Assembly: GCF_900107375.1 (NCBI RefSeq)
Contig: NZ_FNPT01000006.1
Coordinates: 124,001 to 188,000 of the forward strand
Direction: 5' to 3'
Source: Lysobacter sp. yr284
GTDB lineage: Bacteria; Pseudomonadota; Gammaproteobacteria; Xanthomonadales; Xanthomonadaceae
Length of the DNA: 64,000 nucleotides
Shown in pieces: positions 50,578 through 58,572 of the stretch; position 1 is the first letter of the stretch; every line of letters starts with the position of its first letter. Below the pieces are notes generated by a model. The model worked only from the letters and a program-made list of their open reading frames with translations, did no database searches and was not told where the DNA came from. The position numbers and the translations under genes are program-made.

Positions 50578-51786
50578 TTGATCATCCATCCCAAGGTCCG
50601 CGGTTTCATCTGCATCACCACCCACCCCGTGGGTTGCGAGCTCAACGTGCGCGACCAGATCGCCGCCACCCGCGCGCACGGCGTGCGCAAGGACGGCCCG
50701 AAGAAGGTGTTGGTGATCGGCGCCTCCAGCGGCTACGGCCTGGCCGCGCGCATTTCCGCGGCGTTCGGCTTCGGCGCCGACACCCTGGGCGTGTTCTTCG
50801 AAAAGCCCGCCAGCGAGAAGAAGCCCGGCACCGCCGGCTGGTACAACGCCGCCGCGTTCGACAAGTTCGCCAAGGCCGAGGGCCTGTACGCGCGCTCGAT
50901 CAACGGCGACGCGTTCTCCGACGAGGTCCGCGCCCAGGCCATCGAGCTGATCAAGAACGAGATGGGCGGCCAGGTCGACCTGGTGATCTATTCGCTGGCC
51001 TCGCCGGTGCGCAAGCTGCCCTCGACCGGCGAAGTGAAGCGCTCCGCGCTCAAGCCGATCGGCGCGCCGTACACCTCCTCGGCGATCGACACCAACAAGG
51101 ACCAGATCGTGCAGGCCACGATCGAGCCGGCGACCGAGCAGGAGATCGAGGACACCGTCACGGTCATGGGCGGGCAGGACTGGGAGCTGTGGATCGACGC
51201 GCTGGAGCGCGCCGATGCGCTGGCCCCGGGCGCGCGCACCGTCGCCTTCAGCTACATCGGCACCGAAATCACCTGGCCGATCTACTGGCACGGCGCGCTG
51301 GGCCGGGCCAAGGCCGACCTCGACGCGACCGCGCTGCGCCTGGACGAGCGCCTGCGCGCGCACGGCGGCGGCACGGCCAATGTCGCCGTGCTCAAGTCGG
51401 TGGTGACCCAGGCCAGCTCGGCGATCCCGGTGCTGCCGCTGTACATCTCGCTGGTGTTCAAGGTGATGAAGGAAAAGGGCCTGCACGAAGGCCCGATCGA
51501 GCAGCTCGACCGCATGTACCGCGAGCGCATGTACCGCGAGGACGGCCAGCCCGCGCAGACCGACGAGCAAGGCCGCCTGCGCCTGGACGACTGGGAACTG
51601 CGCGAGGACGTGCAGGCGCAATGCAGCGCGCTGTGGCCGCAGGTCAGCACCGAGAACCTGTTCGCGCTGAGCGACTACGCCGGCTACAAGCACGAGTTCC
51701 TCAAGCTGTTCGGCTTCGACCGCGACGATGTCGACTACGACGCGGACGTCGACCCGGACGTGAAGTTCGACTGCATCGAAATGTAA
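50578..51786 (+). CDS. fabV: Trans-2-enoyl-ACP/CoA reductase FabV
   Basis: A 402-residue NADH-dependent enoyl reductase of type II fatty-acid synthesis. The start is a TTG that gives the conserved beginning, [10 protein letters not shown]; upstream sequence is not conserved. NADH-binding Rossmann loop: [16 protein letters not shown]. Catalytic Tyr and Lys in the family's Tyr-x8-Lys arrangement: [10 protein letters not shown] after [11 protein letters not shown]. The C-terminus ([27 protein letters not shown], in pieces) is fully typical. FabV is insensitive or weakly sensitive to triclosan and is the usual ENR in Xanthomonadaceae. It has its own promoter and a strong terminator. Confidence 0.97.
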   Translation: MIIHPKVRGFICITTHPVGCELNVRDQIAATRAHGVRKDGPKKVLVIGASSGYGLAARISAAFGFGADTLGVFFEKPASEKKPGTAGWYNAAAFDKFAKAEGLYARSINGDAFSDEVRAQAIELIKNEMGGQVDLVIYSLASPVRKLPSTGEVKRSALKPIGAPYTSSAIDTNKDQIVQATIEPATEQEIEDTVTVMGGQDWELWIDALERADALAPGARTVAFSYIGTEITWPIYWHGALGRAKADLDATALRLDERLRAHGGGTANVAVLKSVVTQASSAIPVLPLYISLVFKVMKEKGLHEGPIEQLDRMYRERMYREDGQPAQTDEQGRLRLDDWELREDVQAQCSALWPQVSTENLFALSDYAGYKHEFLKLFGFDRDDVDYDADVDPDVKFDCIEM

Positions 51787-51790
51787 GACG

Positions 51791-51820
51791 AAGGGCCGGC
51801 GCAAGCCGGCCCTTTCGTTT
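51791..51820 (+). terminator. Rho-independent terminator after fabV
   Basis: Ten-base perfect stem (AAGGGCCGGC with GCCGGCCCTT), GCAA loop, then TTCGTTT. Confidence 0.8.
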
Positions 51821-51849
51821 GCGCCCCCGCGAAAGCCGCACCACTCCCC

Positions 51850-51880
51850 TTGTAGGAGCGACGCAAGTCGCGACCGCGCC
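51850..51880 (+). repeat. REP element of the Xanthomonadaceae/Pseudomonas type
   Basis: TTGTAGGAGCGACGCAAGTC then GCGACC: the GTAGGAGC head and a GCGAC-GCAA-GTCGC hairpin are the usual signature of this dispersed repeat family. A single copy is seen here, 30 bases after the fabV terminator. Confidence 0.8.
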
Positions 51881-52053
51881 ACTGCGCTTGCATCGAAAGC
51901 CGGAAGCCGCGCAGCCGCGGCGCTCGCAGGCTCGCGGGCCGACCGACGGAAACATCGGTCGGGAACGTCTTCGGCTTGCCGGGGCGTTGCGGCGCGCGCG
52001 GTATCGCGGTCGCGGCTTGCGCCATGCCTGCAATCGGGGGATGCGGTCGCGCG

Positions 52054-53337
52054 TCAATCCCCGGTGGCCACCGCCGGCCCCGCCAGCGGCGCCGCGCGCC
52101 GCGCGCGCAGGCGTTCGCTCAGGCGCTTGCCGGCGCGGATGCCCGGCTCCTCGATGCAGCGATAGCTCAGCAGCGAGCCCGCGCACAGCGCCAGCGCGCA
52201 GGCGATGTTGACGATCCAGAACGGCAGCGTGCCGCTGAGCGCGTAGGCCTTGACCCCGGGGATCGCGAACACCGCCAGCAGCGCCAGCCCCTGCGCCAGG
52301 TAGATGCTGTAGCTCATCGCGCTGAGCCGGCGCGAGGCCGGCCACGACAACGCGCCGAACAGGTCGTTGCCCGAGCACAGCACGAACAGGAACGTTCCCA
52401 GCAGCGGGCAGAACGCCAGCAACGCCAGCATGCCGATCTCGCGCGTGCTCAGCATCGCCCAGAACGCCAGCGCGATCGCCAGCAGCGCCAGCGCGCCCCA
52501 GCGCCGCTCGTGCAGGCGCAGGCGTTCGCCGATGCGCTCGTGCAGCAGCGAGGCGACCAGCATGCCGGTGGCGAGCATCGCGATCAGTTCGGCCAGCACC
52601 GCCAGCAACAGCGCCGGCCGCGGTTTGACCCCAGGCGCGAAGCCGCCGTCCCAGGTGCCGGCGAGGATCGTCAGCAGGCAGGCCGCGACCACGCCGGCGC
52701 TGAACGCCAGGTGGCGTCCGCGGCGCACGAACACCGCCCACAGCGGCAGGGTGAAATAGAACAGCCACTCGAACAGCAGCGTCCAGGTGACCCCGGCCAG
52801 GATGGTGCCGGTGTCGGCGTAGCCGTTGATCGCCGGCGGCGGCGGCAGGATGCCCAGCGCCAGCCACGCGAGCGCCTGGCCGATCACCTGCAGCGGCGGC
52901 TGCCGCCACTGGAAACCGGTGCGGTAGGCGACGACGACGATCATCGTCGCCACCGCCGCCACGTACATCGGCCCGAGCCGGAACACGCGGCCGATATACA
53001 GCTCCTTCCAGCCCGGCCGGCCGCCGGCCTTGAGCAGCTTGTTCCAGAACAGGAAGCCGGTGAGCATGAAGAACAGCGCCACCGAGATCACCGCGGCGAC
53101 GTTGTAGAAGCGCGCCGACGAAGGCTTCCACACACCGGTCAGCAGATAGTCGTAGTGCACGATGGCATGCACCGCGAACACGCCCAGGGCCAGGAAGCCG
53201 CGCAGGCCGTCGAGGGTATCGGTGCGCCGTCCGCTGCGGCCGGCGCCGTCGGCGCCGCGGAACGCAGGCAAGGACGCCAGCGCGAGGCAGGCCAGCATGA
53301 TCGCGAAATACGGCCATACCGTGTGGATATCGACCAT
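52054..53337 (-). CDS. Acyltransferase 3 family membrane protein (OafA/YrhL type)
   Basis: A 427-residue inner-membrane protein with about ten helices. The N-terminal signature is RRTDTLDGLRGFLALGVFAVHAIVHYDYL, where the Arg and the His in the second helix are the catalytic pair of the family. VALFFMLTGFLFWNKLL follows. These enzymes move acyl groups across the membrane onto surface polysaccharides, peptidoglycan or antibiotics. It has no SGNH domain fusion. Neighbours give no pathway, although a glycan locus starts 550 bases further on; it may decorate that product. Confidence 0.88.
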   Translation of the reverse strand: MVDIHTVWPYFAIMLACLALASLPAFRGADGAGRSGRRTDTLDGLRGFLALGVFAVHAIVHYDYLLTGVWKPSSARFYNVAAVISVALFFMLTGFLFWNKLLKAGGRPGWKELYIGRVFRLGPMYVAAVATMIVVVAYRTGFQWRQPPLQVIGQALAWLALGILPPPPAINGYADTGTILAGVTWTLLFEWLFYFTLPLWAVFVRRGRHLAFSAGVVAACLLTILAGTWDGGFAPGVKPRPALLLAVLAELIAMLATGMLVASLLHERIGERLRLHERRWGALALLAIALAFWAMLSTREIGMLALLAFCPLLGTFLFVLCSGNDLFGALSWPASRRLSAMSYSIYLAQGLALLAVFAIPGVKAYALSGTLPFWIVNIACALALCAGSLLSYRCIEEPGIRAGKRLSERLRARRAAPLAGPAVATGD

Positions 53338-53548
53338 ACGCTGAGCGCCGCGGGAGTGGGGTGGCAGCAGGCTAGCGGCGCGGCCGCGCGGCTTCTGCCG
53401 TGCGGATCACGCTTCCCGGGGGACGCCGGCGAGCAAACGTGGACTGGGTTGGTATTCCGATTTTTTGCGTGCCATCGCCACCGCATACAGCGCGCGGGCG
53501 CCGATCGCGGCATCCGCCGCCACCTTTCCGGGAACCGTGCCGCCCGTC

Positions 53549-53818
53549 ATGACTCGCATCGACCGCCGCGATGGCGCCGCACCGATCCGCGAATTCGACA
53601 CCGTGCGGCTGATCGCGCCGATCCTGCCTGCGCGCATCGACCGTAGCGTGGGACTGCGCGCGCCGCGGATCGGCGACCTCGGCGCGGTTGTGCACGTCTA
53701 TGCGGCCGCACCGTCGCACGAACCGCTGTTCGCGGTGGAATGCGTGGACGCGCAGGGCCGCACGCTGTGGCTGGCCGACGCGCTGGCCTGCGAACTGGAG
53801 CGGATCGACCCGGCCTGA
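53549..53818 (+). CDS. Small DUF4926-like protein
   Basis: An 89-residue protein starting at MTRIDRRDG. The core (about 20-80) reads FDTVRLIAPILPARIDRSVGLRAPRIGDLGAVVHVYAAAPSHEPLFAVECVDAQGRTLWLADALACEL (in pieces). The order Asp-x-Val-Arg-Leu, Leu-Pro, Gly-Asp-x-Gly-x-Val-Val-His-Val-Tyr, then Val-Glu-x-Val-Asp-x-x-Gly is what I recall of DUF4926, a small beta-barrel-like family. Function unknown. It is convergent with the DUF5916 gene, with a perfect hairpin terminator between. Confidence 0.7.
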   Translation: MTRIDRRDGAAPIREFDTVRLIAPILPARIDRSVGLRAPRIGDLGAVVHVYAAAPSHEPLFAVECVDAQGRTLWLADALACELERIDPA

Positions 53819-53832
53819 GCGGCACCGATACG

Positions 53833-53860
53833 ACGAAGGCCGGCTTGCGCCGGCCTTCGT
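53833..53860. terminator. Bidirectional terminator
   Basis: Twelve-base perfect stem (ACGAAGGCCGGC with GCCGGCCTTCGT) and a TTGC loop, between two convergent genes. Confidence 0.75.
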
Positions 53861-53884
53861 GGACGTTGCCTGGCCGCGCCGCGG

Positions 53885-56107
53885 TCAGAAGTTGAACAGA
53901 TAGCTGAACTTCATGAAAAGCTGCTTGCCCGTGTGCATGTCCAGCCCGCGCGTGGGCACGACGATGTTCGGGTTCTCGTTGATGCGCAGGTTCTCCTGCT
54001 GGTCGGTGTAGCCCAGGTAGAACGCGGTGCCGGGGTTGGGCGAATAGCTCACCAGCAGGTCGGTGACCAGCTTCTTGCCGCGCGGGATCGCGAACAGGTT
54101 CTGGTTGGAGTCCAGCGCGCGGTAGTCGAAGATCACGTGCGCGGCCCAGAAGCGGCTGAACTGGTACTTGATCTTGGTGCGCGACTGGGTGGTGCTGAAC
54201 ACCCGCGAATCCGAATCCTGGCCGGCCAGCGAATGCTGGGTGCGCAGTTCGTCCCAGATGAAGGACTGGTCGATGCGCAGCTGCGCGAACGGGCTGATGG
54301 TGAGCTTGATGATCGCCAGGCGCTGGTCGCCGACGTACGGATCGAGCCCGGCGGCCGGCGAGTAATTGATCTTGTCGCGCACCGTGATCGTGGCTTCGGC
54401 GGTCAGCCACTTCCACCACTCGGTGCTGGCACCGAGGGAGAAGCCGCTCATGTAGAAGTCCTTGCCCGCGAAGGTCTCGTAGTTGCGGATCAGGTTGCCC
54501 TGGAACTTGGTCTGCAGCAGGCCGTTGACCACGAAGCCCGGCTCGACGCTCCAGTCCTGCACGTCGTTGCCCTGGTCCACGGTGTACTGGGCGGTCAGGG
54601 TCGGGCCCATGCTGATCAGCCACGGCGCTTCGGGGAACTGCTTGAGGTAGGACGACTTTTGGTAGAGCTGGCGGATGTCCACGCGCGGCAGGTAGGCCAG
54701 TTCGGCCTCGAAGTCCTTGCTGGCGTCGAAGTACTGGCCGTCGAAGTTGAAGTTGCGGCCGCCGCGGATCGCCTGCAGGAAGAACAGGCGGCCGTCGCGC
54801 TTGTAGCCGTCGACTTCCTCGGAGTTGCTGTGCGCGGCCTGGGCGTTGAGGCTCCAGCTGTCGTTGATCTTCATGCGCGAGTCGACGCTGAAGACGCGGT
54901 TGTACTGGTCGCCGACGCTGCGGTCGGACAGGAACACGCCCAGGTTGGACTGCTGGCCGATGTCGCGCTGGACGCGGGCGATGCCGATCTTGCCGGTCTT
55001 GCCGGCGTCGTCGCCGCCGACGGTGGCGCCGGCGTACTCGTCGTCCATCAGCAGGCCGCCGACGGCCCAGCGGCCGAGCCGGCCGGACACGCGCGCGCCG
55101 TACTGCGGATTGACGATGCGGCGCGAGTAGAACATCGATACCGGCGAGGTGAAGATGCCGCTGTTCTCCAGGAAGAACGGCCGCTTCTCCAGGATGTTCT
55201 GCTCGTAGCGCTCGTTGACGATGACCTGCGGCTCGTCGGTCTCGACCTCGCCGAAGTCGGGATTGACGGTCAGGTCGACCGCGATCGAATCCTTGATCAC
55301 GAACTTGGCGTCCACGCCCAGCTCGCTGCGGCGGTGGCCGCGCATGTCCGGGCGGCCGGCCGAGTCGACGCCCAGGGTCTGCGCGTCGCGGTAGGTCATG
55401 TGCGGGATGACCTGGATGTTGCGGCCCGGGCGCAGGTCGTCGTCGATGCGCGCGGTGGCGAACTGGGCGACGAAGCCTTCCTTGCGCTCGGTGATGTACG
55501 GCCAGTACACGAACTCGTTGGTGCGCGGGATGATGCGGTTGACCGCGATGCCCCAGTCCTGCTTGGAGCCGCGTTCGAAGCGCAGGCTCTTGAACGGGAT
55601 CTGCATCATGGTGACGTAGCCGTCGGCGGTGATCTTGCCGTCGGAGACCCACTGGGTGTCGAAGTTGAAGTCGTAGCCCGGGCCTTCGGTGTAGCGGCTG
55701 TCCATCTGCGCGCCGTAGGGGTTCACCGTGAACACGAACGCGCGCTGCTTGTCGTGGTAGGTGTCGAGCATCAGCTGCACGCCGTCATCGCCGAACACCG
55801 CGTCGCGGCGGGCGATGCGCGCGCGCACCTGCTTGGGATCGTCCTTGCACACGAACACCACGTACAGGTTGTGGTCGTCGTACGACAGGTAGGCGCGGGT
55901 CTCCAGAGTGGAGGGCACGCCGTCGCCGGGCTTGTTCTGGCGGAAGTCCTTGACCTCCGCGCCCGCATTGGCGGGGATCTTGCCGATGTAGTCCTCGAGC
56001 CGCGGCGCATGCTCGGTGCGCGGAATGTCGAGAACGTCTTGAGCGTGGGAGCAGAACGAAGCGCTCAACAGCCCCAGCATCGCCAACCACAGAGATTTAC
56101 GCCGCAT
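53885..56107 (-). CDS. DUF5916 outer-membrane protein with CBM9-like domain
   Basis: A 740-residue exported protein; signal peptide MRRKSLWLAMLGLLSASFCSHA. The first 200 residues of the mature part (RAYLSYDDHNLYVVFVCKDDP, VFGDDGVQLMLDTYHDKQRAFVFTVNPYGAQMD, in pieces) are a carbohydrate-binding family 9-like (DOMON-like) domain. From about 215 (QDWGIAVNRIIPRTNEFVYWPY, VDLTVNPDFGEVETDEPQVIVNERYEQNILEKRPFFLENSGIF, in pieces) it is DUF5916. The remainder is long paired beta-strands and ends in Phe-Leu-Phe-Asn-Phe, an outer-membrane-barrel C-terminus. The start overlaps the end of the GT87 gene by eleven bases, so the two are coupled. Function unknown, possibly transport or display of the glycan. 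Confidence 0.85.
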   Translation of the reverse strand: MRRKSLWLAMLGLLSASFCSHAQDVLDIPRTEHAPRLEDYIGKIPANAGAEVKDFRQNKPGDGVPSTLETRAYLSYDDHNLYVVFVCKDDPKQVRARIARRDAVFGDDGVQLMLDTYHDKQRAFVFTVNPYGAQMDSRYTEGPGYDFNFDTQWVSDGKITADGYVTMMQIPFKSLRFERGSKQDWGIAVNRIIPRTNEFVYWPYITERKEGFVAQFATARIDDDLRPGRNIQVIPHMTYRDAQTLGVDSAGRPDMRGHRRSELGVDAKFVIKDSIAVDLTVNPDFGEVETDEPQVIVNERYEQNILEKRPFFLENSGIFTSPVSMFYSRRIVNPQYGARVSGRLGRWAVGGLLMDDEYAGATVGGDDAGKTGKIGIARVQRDIGQQSNLGVFLSDRSVGDQYNRVFSVDSRMKINDSWSLNAQAAHSNSEEVDGYKRDGRLFFLQAIRGGRNFNFDGQYFDASKDFEAELAYLPRVDIRQLYQKSSYLKQFPEAPWLISMGPTLTAQYTVDQGNDVQDWSVEPGFVVNGLLQTKFQGNLIRNYETFAGKDFYMSGFSLGASTEWWKWLTAEATITVRDKINYSPAAGLDPYVGDQRLAIIKLTISPFAQLRIDQSFIWDELRTQHSLAGQDSDSRVFSTTQSRTKIKYQFSRFWAAHVIFDYRALDSNQNLFAIPRGKKLVTDLLVSYSPNPGTAFYLGYTDQQENLRINENPNIVVPTRGLDMHTGKQLFMKFSYLFNF

Positions 56108-57710
56108 CGCTAACCACCTTCGTATTGAGAAAAAAGGATTCCTTTCCGGCGGCCGCGGCGGCTGCCGAATCGTCGTTGCTCCAGGAGCCCGCACCCGCGC
56201 CGGCCCCCGTGCGCAGCGCGCGCGGCTTGCGCAGCACCGCCCACACGCACAGCCCCAGCGCCACCGCCTGGATCGCGCTGGCCAGCAGGATCCGCGCGTG
56301 CAGCTGCGGCAGTTCCACGCCGCCGACCGGCATCACCGCCGTACACACCAACCAGCCCAGCGCCAGCAGGACCAGGTTGCGCGCCGACGGCAGCGCGGCC
56401 GCGGCGATCAGGCTCCACAGCCACATCGGCGCGATCAGGCCGCTGTGGTCGGGCAGGAACGGGCTGCGCATGGTCGCCAGGCCCAGCACCGCCACCCACA
56501 CCGCGGCGCGTTCCAGCCGCGTCATCGAGGCGTTGCGCGCGGCCGCGACCAGGGTCAGCGCGATCGCCAACGCGGTCCACACCCACGACACCGCGCCCAT
56601 CACCGCGCGCGACATGCCGTCCGCGCCCAGCGCCTTGGCCTTGAGCACTGCGCCGGGCACCGACTGGTTGAGCGCGCTGACCCACTCCAGCCCCGGGATT
56701 TCCAGGAACGCCCAGGCGTCGCCGCTGGCGATGCGCGGGGCCTGGTAATGCAGGAACGCCTCGAACGGCGCCTTGCCGAACCAGGCCAGCGCGATCGCGC
56801 TGTACAGCACCGAGAACGCGAAGGTCCAGATCGCCGCGCGCCAGCGCCTGGTCGCCAGCAGGTAGATGCCGAGCAGGCCCGGGAACAGCTTGAAGATCGC
56901 GAAGCCGAGCATGGCCCCGCCGGCGGCGTTGCGGCCGCGCTCGAACTGGATCATCGCCAGCACCGACAGCGAGATCGCGGCGAGCTGGAAGTTGCCGACC
57001 TGCAAGGTCACCACGATCGGGCTGGACACCATCACCAGCGGCATCAGCAGCCAGGCGCGGCGGCCCGCGCCCTGGCCGATGTAGGCCGCCAGCGCCCACA
57101 GCCCGGCCAGCACGATCGCCGCCTCCACGCCGAACCAGACTGCGCGCAGGCTGTAGAAATCGCCGCCGAGCAGCAGGCCGAGTTCGGGCAGCAGCACGAA
57201 CTGCGGCAGGTACATGAACTCGTCCAGCTTGAAGTGATCGACCGAGCCGGTGTACAGCGCCACGTCGTAGAGGTTGGCCGCGCCCTCGCGCGCCAGCTCC
57301 GCCGCCTGCCAGTAGGCCGAGTAGCAGCTGTGGCCGATGTAGAACGGGTCGAACCAGAACGCGGAGAACTGCGATTGGCCGGCGTCGGCCATGTACAGGG
57401 CGACGCCGAGCAGGCGCGCGATGGCCAGCAGCGCGGCGAGCGCCAGCAGCGCGAACGCCAGGCCGTGGCCGCGCCGGCGGCCGTCCCACTGCGCCGGCAG
57501 GCGCCGCGCCAGCGGGTGCCACAACAGCGCCAGCGGCGCCGCCGCCAGTGCCAGCGACAGCGCGAACGGCAGCCCGCCGGCCAGCGCGCCGCGGCCGACG
57601 CCGGCGACGACGGTGGCCAGCATCGGCCAGATCAGGCCCAGCGCCAGCGCCGCGGCGAGCGCGCGCTCGGCCGAGAGTTTCGTGGACGGTGTTGCAGTAT
57701 TCGCGTTCAT
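56097..57710 (-). CDS. GT87 family (DUF2029) polyprenyl-phosphate-dependent glycosyltransferase
   Basis: A 537-residue inner-membrane protein with about ten helices. After helix 2 there is a periplasmic loop containing QSQFSAFWFDPFYIGHSCYSAYWQAAELAREG, with the Asp typical of GT-C active sites (the family's Asp lies in the first large loop). LQVGNFQLAAISLSVLAMIQFERGRNAAGGAMLGFAIFKLFPGLLGIYLL (in pieces) is the GT87/DUF2029 core, including the Gly-Asn and Lys-x-x-Pro motifs. Such enzymes use polyprenyl-phosphate mannose or arabinose. Its 3' end overlaps the DUF5916 gene. The gap upstream is 85 bases, so it may share a promoter with the operon. Confidence 0.85.
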   Translation of the reverse strand: MNANTATPSTKLSAERALAAALALGLIWPMLATVVAGVGRGALAGGLPFALSLALAAAPLALLWHPLARRLPAQWDGRRRGHGLAFALLALAALLAIARLLGVALYMADAGQSQFSAFWFDPFYIGHSCYSAYWQAAELAREGAANLYDVALYTGSVDHFKLDEFMYLPQFVLLPELGLLLGGDFYSLRAVWFGVEAAIVLAGLWALAAYIGQGAGRRAWLLMPLVMVSSPIVVTLQVGNFQLAAISLSVLAMIQFERGRNAAGGAMLGFAIFKLFPGLLGIYLLATRRWRAAIWTFAFSVLYSAIALAWFGKAPFEAFLHYQAPRIASGDAWAFLEIPGLEWVSALNQSVPGAVLKAKALGADGMSRAVMGAVSWVWTALAIALTLVAAARNASMTRLERAAVWVAVLGLATMRSPFLPDHSGLIAPMWLWSLIAAAALPSARNLVLLALGWLVCTAVMPVGGVELPQLHARILLASAIQAVALGLCVWAVLRKPRALRTGAGAGAGSWSNDDSAAAAAAGKESFFLNTKVVSDAA

Positions 57711-57795
57711 CGCGGTGCGCGCTCCTTGCGCGGCACGATGCGCGCGGCGGTGTCCTGGTTCATTGCGTTCTCCCCCTGCCTTGTGGGCGCGCCGC

Positions 57796-58572
57796 TCAGC
57801 GCGCGTGCGCTCCGGCGAACTGGCTCACCCCGTCGACCTTCCCCGAGAAGAAGAACTGGTGCAGTTCGGTGAAGTCGTCGAATTCCACGTCGCAGCCCGC
57901 GTCGCGGCCTTCGTGGTTGCGGTCCACCCGCAGCAGCGTGCTGATCCCGAACGGACGCGCGCCGGCGATGTCGTTGACCGGGTGGTCGCCGATCATCCAG
58001 ATCCGCGCCGGATCGATGCCGAGCTTGTCGATCGCCAGCCGGAACGGCGCTTCCTGCGGCTTGTCGGCGCCGGCCTCCTCGGACGTGACGACGTAGTCGA
58101 AGCAGTCGTCCAGGCCGAAGTAGATGATCTTGCGGAACTGTATCTGCGAGGTCAGGTCGGTGATGATCGCCGTGCCGATGCCGCTGCTGCGCAGCGCCTG
58201 CAGGAACTCGCGCACGCCCGGAAACAGCTCGCAGTGCGACAGGAACGTGCGCCAGTAGGTCTGCTCCAGGTCGAGCGTGATCACCAGCTGGGTCTTGCGC
58301 CCGAGGATCTCGATGCCGCGCTGGAAGTACAGCAGCCGGCTGTGCGAGCTGGCGGTCTTGCCGAGCTGGCGCTTGACGTCCTCGCGCGCGCGAGAGAACG
58401 CGCTGCTGACCTCGTCCGGGGCGACGCCGAGCAGCTTGGCGGCCTTGCGTTCGGCCGCCGCCAGCGCCTGGCTGTGCGGCCGGTCGTAGGCGTACAAGGT
58501 GTTGTCGGTGTCGAAAATGATCGCCTGCGGCGCGCGCAGGACCTTGTCGTTGTTGTGGATTCTCAGCGTCAT
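57796..58572 (-). CDS. HAD-superfamily hydrolase
   Basis: A 258-residue cytoplasmic phosphatase-like protein. Motif I: AIIFDTDNTLYAY, with the nucleophile and acid/base Asp pair. Motif II: AIITDLTSQ (Thr rather than Ser-Asn). Motif III/IV: KPQEAPFRLAIDKLGIDPARIWMIGDHPVNDIAGARPFGI, with the Lys and the Gly-Asp-His-x3-Asp metal site (shown in part). The cap domain lies between about 40 and 105. It probably dephosphorylates a sugar or polyol phosphate. The start overlaps the stop of the kinase-fusion gene by four bases (ATGA), which suggests a paired role with that kinase. Confidence 0.88.
   Translation of the reverse strand: MTLRIHNNDKVLRAPQAIIFDTDNTLYAYDRPHSQALAAAERKAAKLLGVAPDEVSSAFSRAREDVKRQLGKTASSHSRLLYFQRGIEILGRKTQLVITLDLEQTYWRTFLSHCELFPGVREFLQALRSSGIGTAIITDLTSQIQFRKIIYFGLDDCFDYVVTSEEAGADKPQEAPFRLAIDKLGIDPARIWMIGDHPVNDIAGARPFGISTLLRVDRNHEGRDAGCDVEFDDFTELHQFFFSGKVDGVSQFAGAHAR

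Noticed and set aside
53933-56113. Open frame of 726 codons on the plus strand
   Set aside because: Antisense to the DUF5916 gene, whose signal peptide and domain order are clear.
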